A stretch of DNA of 42,066 nt from DASUTB01 sp036374835. Its GTDB lineage: Bacteria > Actinomycetota > Actinomycetes > Jiangellales > Jiangellaceae. Each line of letters begins with the position of its first letter. The first letter of the stretch is position 1. Positions 37,498-42,066 of this stretch are shown here, in pieces. Where the stretch lies: contig DASUTB010000038.1 of NCBI GenBank assembly GCA_036374835.1, positions 1 through 42,066 of the forward strand, written 5' to 3'. The translations under genes and the position numbers were made by a program. The notes beneath the pieces are model-generated. The model was not told the DNA's origin. It worked only from the letters and a program-made list of their open reading frames with translations, and searched no databases.

Positions 37498-38628
37498 GTG
37501 ACCGACAACGGACTACCCCCGTTCCGCGCTGACCATGTGGGCAGTTTGCTCCGGCCAGAGCGGCTGCTCGAGGCGCGCGAACGGCACGCCTCCGGGCAGA
37601 TCGGCGCCGGGGAGCTCCGCGCAATCGAGGACGACGCGATCCGGGACGTTGTCGCGATGCAGGCTGAGGCCGGATTGCGCACCGCGACCGACGGCGAGTT
37701 CCGCCGGGCATCGTGGCACATGGACTTCATCTACCGGCTCAAGGGCGTTCGGCAGGCCGAGGGCGAGATCAAGGTCCCGATGCGCAACGAGTCGGGCGAG
37801 GTCTCGTTCACGAGCGCGGCGATGGAGATCAACGACAAGATCGACATCGATGAGCCGATCTTCGGTGACGCCTTCACCTTCCTGAAGTCCGCCGCCGCCG
37901 GCACCGGGTTGACCCCGAAGCTGACGATCCCGTCGCCGAGCATGGTGCACTACCGCGGCGGACCGGCGGCCATCGACCGCGACGTGTATCCGGAGGACGA
38001 GGAGTTCTGGGCCGATCTGACCGCGGCGTACAGCAAGCAGCTGCGGCTGATGGCCGATCTCGGCTGCACTTACTTGCAGCTCGACGACGTGAGCCTTGCG
38101 TACCTCAACGACCCGCGCCAGCGTGAACGCGTCGCGACGTGGGGCGAGAACGGTGAGCACCTGCATGAGCACTACATCCGCCAGCTGAACCGGGTGCTGG
38201 CCGACAAACCGGCCGGGCTGACGGTCACCACACACATGTGCCGCGGCAACTTCCAGTCGTCGTGGGCGGCCGAGGGCGGCTACGACTTCGTCGCCGAAGC
38301 GTTGTTCGGCGAGCTTGCGGTGGACGGGTTCTTCCTCGAGTACGACGACGAGCGCTCCGGCACGTTCGAGCCGCTGCGGTTCGTCCCTCCGGGCAAGAAG
38401 GTCGTGCTCGGGCTGGTGACGACCAAACGCGGCGACTTGGAGAGCAAGGACGATCTCAAGCGCCGTGTGGAGGAAGCGAGCCGGTACGTGCCGATCGAGC
38501 AGATCTGCATCTCACCGCAATGCGGCTTCTCTTCGACGGTCGAGGGCAACAAACTGACCCAGGATCAGCAGTTCGCCAAGCTGCGCCTGCTCGTCGAGAC
38601 TGCCACCGAGATCTGGGGCTCGCTCTAG
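37498..38628 (+). CDS. MetE C-terminal-like methyltransferase/thiol-transferase core enzyme
   Basis: A 376-residue protein equal to one catalytic barrel of MetE, without the N-terminal half. It opens PPFRADHVGSLLRPERLLEARERH. Zinc ligands are conserved: H246 and C248 (TTHMCRGNFQ), E281 (FFLEYDDERSG) and C342 (ISPQCGFSST). The family of this size includes YxjG/YxjH-type proteins and epoxyalkane:coenzyme M transferases, all of which bind a thiol at the zinc and attack an electrophile. The substrate here is open. A riboswitch-controlled full MetE lies 1.2 kb upstream, so this copy is unlikely to be the main methionine synthase. GTG 37498 follows GGAGGAACT. It diverges from an IclR regulator and is convergent with a TRAP transporter. 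Confidence 0.87.
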   Translation: MTDNGLPPFRADHVGSLLRPERLLEARERHASGQIGAGELRAIEDDAIRDVVAMQAEAGLRTATDGEFRRASWHMDFIYRLKGVRQAEGEIKVPMRNESGEVSFTSAAMEINDKIDIDEPIFGDAFTFLKSAAAGTGLTPKLTIPSPSMVHYRGGPAAIDRDVYPEDEEFWADLTAAYSKQLRLMADLGCTYLQLDDVSLAYLNDPRQRERVATWGENGEHLHEHYIRQLNRVLADKPAGLTVTTHMCRGNFQSSWAAEGGYDFVAEALFGELAVDGFFLEYDDERSGTFEPLRFVPPGKKVVLGLVTTKRGDLESKDDLKRRVEEASRYVPIEQICISPQCGFSSTVEGNKLTQDQQFAKLRLLVETATEIWGSL

Positions 38629-38631
38629 AAT

Positions 38632-38791
38632 GACCATGTTTGGCACGTAATTCCCTGCCAATCATAGCCTGTAAGCCTGGTAACGCACGGAAACGCCTAG
38701 CATCGGTTGGTAGAGGCCGATGCTAGGCGTTTCCGTGCTTTGCCACGTGTGTAGACCATGCTTGGCACGGAATTACGTGCCAAACATGGTC
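38632..38791. repeat. 160-bp palindrome of palindromes
   Basis: Two 80-bp arms (38632-38711 and 38712-38791) are inverted copies with about 65 of 80 positions matching, and the centre lies at 38711/38712. Inside are a perfect 22-bp inverted pair (38685-38706 with 38717-38738, 10-nt loop, GCACGGAAACGCCTAGCATC-type arm) and, at each end, a 38-bp palindrome of the 22146-22183 type (38632-38669 and 38754-38791). The gap is 16 bp on both sides. It lies between the convergent MetE-like and TRAP permease genes and covers the entire intergenic region. It can fold into a three-lobed cruciform. Confidence 0.9.
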
Positions 38792-38793
38792 AT

Positions 38794-40101
38794 TCACCGC
38801 ATGAGGCCGGGGAGCCAGAGGACGATGTCCGGGAAGGCGACCGCCAGGGCGACCGCGAAGATCAGCGCGATCCAGAACGGCGTCACCGCGCGGAAGACCC
38901 GTCCCACCGGCACGTTGCTGATGTTGCTCACGACGTAGACGATCAGCCCGACCGGCGGCGTCAGCAGGCCGGACAGCAACATCATGATCGACACCACGCC
39001 GAACCACGCACCGTCGTAGCCCAGCCCGATCACGATCGGATACATCATCGGCGTCATGATCACCAGAATCGCGATCTCGTCCATGATGGCGCCGAGTGCG
39101 AAGTAGATCGCGAAGATGATCGCGATGACCATCCACGGCGCGACTTCCAAGCCCTCGACGAACTCACCGAGATTGCGCGGAATCCGGGTCACCGAGAGGA
39201 AGAAGCCGTAGATCTGGCTGGCGACGACGACCAGGAAGATGACCGCGCTGATCAGCACGGTCTGGCTTACGGCCTGCTTGAACCCAGTCCATGTCAGCCG
39301 GCGGCTGACAAGGCCGTAGAGCAGCGCCAGCGCGGCTCCGGCCGCGCCGGCCTCGGTCGGGGTGAACACACCGAGATAGATGCCGCCCATCGAGACCGCG
39401 AAGATCACCGGAACGGCCCAGGCGCGAAGCGCGAGGCGCACCGGATGCGGACCGGTGTATGCGTTCTCCCTGTCGATGTCCGGCGCGAGGGACGGCCGTC
39501 GCAGGACGAGCAGCCACGCCGTCGCCATGAGGATCAGCGCGGTCATGATCCCGGGGATGATGCCGCCGATGAGGATCCGGCCGATCGGCTCCTCGGTGAG
39601 GATGCCGTACAGCACGAGCACCGCGCTCGGCGGGATCAGCGCGCCGAGCGTGCCACCGACCGCGGTCGTCGCGGCGGCCAGGCCGTCGTCGTACCGGTAG
39701 CGCCGCATCTCCGGTGTGGCGACGACGGACATCGTGGACGCCGAAGCCACGGCCGAGCCGCTGACCGACCCGAAGATCGCCGACGCTCCGATCGTCGCGA
39801 CGGCGAGCCCGCCGCGAATCCTGCGCATCAGAGCGTCAAGTAACGCGTAGAGATCCTTGCCGAGTTGCGCCTGAGCAAGCGTCAGGCCCATGAACACGAA
39901 CAGCGGGATCACGCTGAGGCTGTAGTTCGTGGCGCTGGAGTACGCGTCGGTGCCGAGCCGGGCGAGCGCCGCGTCGGTAGTGGTGATGTACGCGTACCCG
40001 GGTATCGAGACGGCGAGCATCGCGATCGCCACCGGTACGCGCAGGGCGATTAGCACGAGCAGGGCGATGAAGCCCAGTAGGCCTATCGTTTCCGGCGTCA
40101 C
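38794..40101 (-). CDS. TRAP transporter large permease (DctM type)
   Basis: A 435-residue protein with about twelve membrane segments, opening LLGFIALLVLIALRVPVAIAMLAVSIPGYAYI and containing the family marks LSVIPLFVFMGLTLAQAQLG, GGLAVATIGASAIFGSVSGSAVASASTM and PPVGLIVYVVSNI. This is the ion-coupled translocation subunit of a tripartite ATP-independent periplasmic transporter. Its start overlaps the small permease gene by four bases. It works with the DctQ- and DctP-like proteins encoded just upstream on the same strand. The substrate is an organic acid in characterised systems; unknown here. Confidence 0.95.
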   Translation of the reverse strand: MTPETIGLLGFIALLVLIALRVPVAIAMLAVSIPGYAYITTTDAALARLGTDAYSSATNYSLSVIPLFVFMGLTLAQAQLGKDLYALLDALMRRIRGGLAVATIGASAIFGSVSGSAVASASTMSVVATPEMRRYRYDDGLAAATTAVGGTLGALIPPSAVLVLYGILTEEPIGRILIGGIIPGIMTALILMATAWLLVLRRPSLAPDIDRENAYTGPHPVRLALRAWAVPVIFAVSMGGIYLGVFTPTEAGAAGAALALLYGLVSRRLTWTGFKQAVSQTVLISAVIFLVVVASQIYGFFLSVTRIPRNLGEFVEGLEVAPWMVIAIIFAIYFALGAIMDEIAILVIMTPMMYPIVIGLGYDGAWFGVVSIMMLLSGLLTPPVGLIVYVVSNISNVPVGRVFRAVTPFWIALIFAVALAVAFPDIVLWLPGLMR

Positions 40102-40616
40102 CGCAGCACCTGCTCACCGGCCAGGCCGTCGCCGTTGCGGGCAGCACGGATCCGGTCGATCGAGCCGCGGATGAAGGCCAGCGCGAACGCTGCGATGCCC
40201 ACGATCGCGACGTAGGCCGCCGGATACAGCGGGATCCCTCGCGAGGCGGTGACGCGGCCGCCTTGCTCGAGCACCCCGGCGTATTTGTACAACTGCCAGG
40301 CCAGCAGCGCGAGGATGACCAGGCTCAGCAGCGTCGCGAACCAATCCAGAACGATTCGGACCAGCCTGGGCAGCCGGCTGTAGAGCAGGTCGACCGCGAT
40401 GTGATTGCCGTTGTCCTGCGCGTACGCCATCCCGAGATAGACGATCCCGATCATGGCCAGCTGGGTGAGTTCGACCGTCCCGCGGAACGGCTCGTTGAAC
40501 AGCCAACGGCCGAGGATGTTGTAGACGGTCATCACCATCACGGCGATGATCAGAGCACCGGCGACGTAATGCAGCGCCCTGTTCACCGCCGTGACGGCGC
40601 GGCTTGCCTGACCCAT
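40098..40616 (-). CDS. TRAP transporter small permease (DctQ type)
   Basis: A 172-residue protein with four hydrophobic segments: LHYVAGALIIAVMVMTVYNILGRWL, LAMIGIVYLGMAYAQ, LDWFATLLSLVILALLAWQLYKY and AAYVAIVGIAAFALAFI. The segment RWLFNEPFRGTVELTQLAMIGIVYLG is a DctQ signature. It forms a complex with the large permease and is needed for transport. The gene lies 19 bp after the DctP-like gene and overlaps the large permease by four bases. Confidence 0.93.
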   Translation of the reverse strand: MGQASRAVTAVNRALHYVAGALIIAVMVMTVYNILGRWLFNEPFRGTVELTQLAMIGIVYLGMAYAQDNGNHIAVDLLYSRLPRLVRIVLDWFATLLSLVILALLAWQLYKYAGVLEQGGRVTASRGIPLYPAAYVAIVGIAAFALAFIRGSIDRIRAARNGDGLAGEQVLR

Positions 40617-40635
40617 ATAGTTGCCGTCGGCCGGG

Positions 40636-41757
40636 TCAGTTGCCGAGGATCTCTTGCAAGCGGTCGTAGATCGCCTGGCCGGGCAACCCGTTCCCTTCCT
40701 GGGTGCTGATCCAGTCGTCGACCACGGCTTGGCCCGCTTCGTGCCACGGCGTCAGGTCATCGACCTCGACGACCTCCATGCCCCACTCCTCGTACCGCTG
40801 GACGACGGCCTCGTGCTCGGTGTCGTACGTCTCGCCTCCGACCATGGACAGCTCGCGGCCGCTGAGCTCGGTGATCGCCTCCTGCTGCGCCTCGGACAGC
40901 GAGTCCCAGGTGCCCTGGTTCATCGCGAGGAACTGCGTGGAGACGTAGAAGTTGAGCAGAGTCGCGTAGTTGACGACCTCGTGCAGCGCGAAACTCTGGA
41001 TGCCGGTGTCGGCGATCACGAGGCCGTCGATGACGCCTTGATCCAGTGAGTCGTACAGCTCCGGCGCCGGCAATCCCACACCGGACCCGCCCATCTGCTC
41101 GATCATGTCCAGCTGGACAGGTCCCGGGCCGCGCAGCGTCAGCCCGGACAGATCCGGCTCGGTGATCGGCTCGTTCACCGTGTAGAGATTACCGACGTCG
41201 TGCGTCCACAGCGCGAGGATGTGCGTGTCACTGTACTCGTCCTGGATCTCCGGGAACTCGTCGTAGAGCGTCCACAGCGCATCGGTGGCCTGCGTCGCGC
41301 TTTCGAACTGGTACGGCAGGTCGATTATGTCGGTCAGTGGGAAACGTCCCGGTGTATAGCCGTGCAACGCCCAGCCGATGTCGATCGCGCCGGACGCGGC
41401 GTTGTCGTAGGCGTCCGGGGGACCTGTGATCGCACCGCCGGGGTGGATCTCGATGGTGACCGTCCCGTCGGTCGCCTCTGCCACGTCGTCCACCCATGGC
41501 TCGATCATGTTGACCTGGATCGGGTGCTGGGCCGGGAACGGGTGGCCGAGGGTGAGGTTGACGGGCTCGCCCATGTCCGCGGCTTCGTCGTCGGCGTCCG
41601 CGTCATCGGCGCCCTCGTCAGTTTCGTCTGCGTCGTCAGCAGAACTGCTGTCGTCTGTTTCATCTGCGGCGTCGTCTCCGCCGCAGGCCGTGAGCAGAAG
41701 GACCGCCGATGCGGCGGCCGTGATAGCCCTGTACGTCCTCGAACGGGCCCTGGTCAT
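40636..41757 (-). CDS. TRAP substrate-binding lipoprotein (DctP type)
   Basis: A 373-residue secreted binding protein. A lipoprotein signal ends at the lipobox LTAC with C25. A very acidic linker follows (about 28-62: repeated D/E with Ser and Ala), as if to reach through the cell wall. The binding domain starts at GEPVNLTLGHPFPAQHPIQ and has the DctP core DLSGLTLRGPGPVQLDMIEQMG, where the arginine of LRG contacts a carboxylate in known members. This makes an organic acid substrate likely. ATG 41757 follows AGAGGAGAC. It captures the substrate and hands it to the two permeases. Its promoter is at 41852-41880. Confidence 0.93.
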   Translation of the reverse strand: MTRARSRTYRAITAAASAVLLLTACGGDDAADETDDSSSADDADETDEGADDADADDEAADMGEPVNLTLGHPFPAQHPIQVNMIEPWVDDVAEATDGTVTIEIHPGGAITGPPDAYDNAASGAIDIGWALHGYTPGRFPLTDIIDLPYQFESATQATDALWTLYDEFPEIQDEYSDTHILALWTHDVGNLYTVNEPITEPDLSGLTLRGPGPVQLDMIEQMGGSGVGLPAPELYDSLDQGVIDGLVIADTGIQSFALHEVVNYATLLNFYVSTQFLAMNQGTWDSLSEAQQEAITELSGRELSMVGGETYDTEHEAVVQRYEEWGMEVVEVDDLTPWHEAGQAVVDDWISTQEGNGLPGQAIYDRLQEILGN

Positions 41758-41805
41758 AACGTCTCCTCTCGCCGTGCGGCGCAGGTTTTCCAAAACCAGT
41801 GGGGC

Positions 41806-41834
41806 TGCGAACGTCGATGCGTTCGTATATCGCA
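41806..41834. promoter_or_regulatory. Operator candidate in the dctP leader
   Basis: CGAACG-6 nt-CGTTCG (41808-41825) is a perfect interrupted palindrome, bordered by TGCGA (41806-41810) and TCGCA (41830-41834). It lies just downstream of the predicted dctP transcript start, where a bound repressor would block elongation. The IclR gene ending at 41926 is a plausible source of the regulator. Confidence 0.5.
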
Positions 41835-41851
41835 CATGAGTTCGCTAAGTG

Positions 41852-41880
41852 AGCGTAGTTTGGTGCAGAGGCGCCGTCAA
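41852..41880 (-). promoter_or_regulatory. Promoter of the TRAP operon
   Basis: Reading leftward, TTGACG (41880-41875) and TACGCT (41857-41852) are separated by exactly 17 bases, close to the housekeeping-sigma consensus. The expected transcript start is near 41845, leaving a leader of about 88 nt before the dctP ATG. Confidence 0.65.
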
Positions 41881-41925
41881 CGGTAGCTAGCTAACGGCTC
41901 CATAACGCCACTCCGGACGATGCTT

Positions 41926-42066
41926 CTACAGCCGGGAGACGGCGGCGGAGATCGTCTGTGCCGTCTCGAGGAGCGGAGGGAGTAATTCTTTGCGGATCGC
42001 CTCGGTCGATCCCCGGCTGATGTGCGCGGAGACGTTGATCGCCGCGACGACTCTGCGCTGAGCGCC
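41926..42066 (-). CDS. IclR-family regulator, C-terminal end only
   Basis: The last 46 codons of a gene that enters from the right edge are visible. They read RRVVAAINVSAHISRGSTEAIRKELLPPLLETAQTISAAVSRL (seen in parts). VAAxNVSxH and ELLPxLLxTAxxI are the closing helix and strand of the IclR effector domain. The gene is in the same direction as and 169 bp upstream of the TRAP operon, so it is a likely regulator of that operon. Nothing of the DNA-binding domain is in the window. Confidence 0.85.
   Translation of the reverse strand, partial: GAQRRVVAAINVSAHISRGSTEAIRKELLPPLLETAQTISAAVSRL

Noticed and set aside
41570..41680. Asp/Glu repeat in the TRAP binding protein as a separate low-complexity element
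   Set aside because: It is a normal acidic linker after a lipoprotein anchor; the frame is continuous and the domains on both sides are intact.
1..42066. CRISPR array, prophage or insertion sequence
   Set aside because: No regularly spaced direct repeats, transposase, integrase or phage genes were seen. Repeats present are short palindromic elements.

Overview
The window is chromosomal DNA of a high-GC actinomycete. The evidence is the codon pattern (G/C-ending codons throughout), the frequent GTG starts, and actinobacterial marker families: a FasR-type regulator beside fabD-fabH-acpP-fabF-accD, homodimeric aceE followed by DUF1918 and DUF3052 genes, DUF3145, and a bifunctional RNase H/phosphatase. 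A mesophilic soil-type actinomycete of the Jiangellales/Propionibacteriales/Streptomyces side fits best, but no 16S gene is present to settle it. No phage, insertion sequence or CRISPR array is seen, and the window reads as ordinary core chromosome with some accessory transport and regulation blocks.

Layout. 1-5084: an MFS exporter (cut by the left edge) and an ABC-2 ATPase/permease pair on the minus strand, divergent from a DesK/NarL-type two-component system. 5128-10572: NUDIX hydrolase, DUF368 lipid-carrier translocase, GbsR/MarR regulator, VOC protein, lipoprotein and an M3 peptidase. 10749-18206: DUF3145, a candidate structured RNA with terminator, then the type II fatty-acid operon read leftward (fasR, fabD, fabH, acpP, fabF, accD). 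18206-22098: a small membrane protein and a TetR-controlled DrrAB-like exporter with a DUF4097 protein. 22192-26532: aceE and its small companions, a four-CxxC zinc protein and tRNA-Val(TAC). 26625-33569: a PPOX-fold protein, the conserved trio NIF3 / C4 zinc-ribbon coiled-coil / RNase H-phosphatase, then dinB (DinB2 type), rarD and a stand-alone LigD-type polymerase domain. 33590-36284: cobalamin riboswitch and metE. 36327-42066: a truncated epimerase remnant, an IclR regulator divergent from a MetE-like core enzyme, a three-gene TRAP transporter, and the 3' end of a second IclR gene.

How the genes fit together. AceE supplies acetyl-CoA, and the AccD-type carboxyltransferase plus FabD/FabH/ACP/FabF turn it into fatty acids under FasR. 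FabD carries an unusual C-terminal biotinyl/lipoyl-like domain whose attachment lysine is replaced by arginine. MetE is switched off by cobalamin through the riboswitch. The IclR/MetE-like/TRAP block looks like an inducible uptake-and-use module for an unknown organic acid or thiol/methyl substrate.

Two features run through the whole window. First, a family of palindromic elements sits at the 3' ends of at least nine genes, often sharing bases with the stop codon. The largest is a 160-bp palindrome built of palindromes between the MetE-like gene and the TRAP operon. Second, many genes have a TANNNT-type -10 box only 6-8 nt before the start codon, which indicates leaderless mRNAs.
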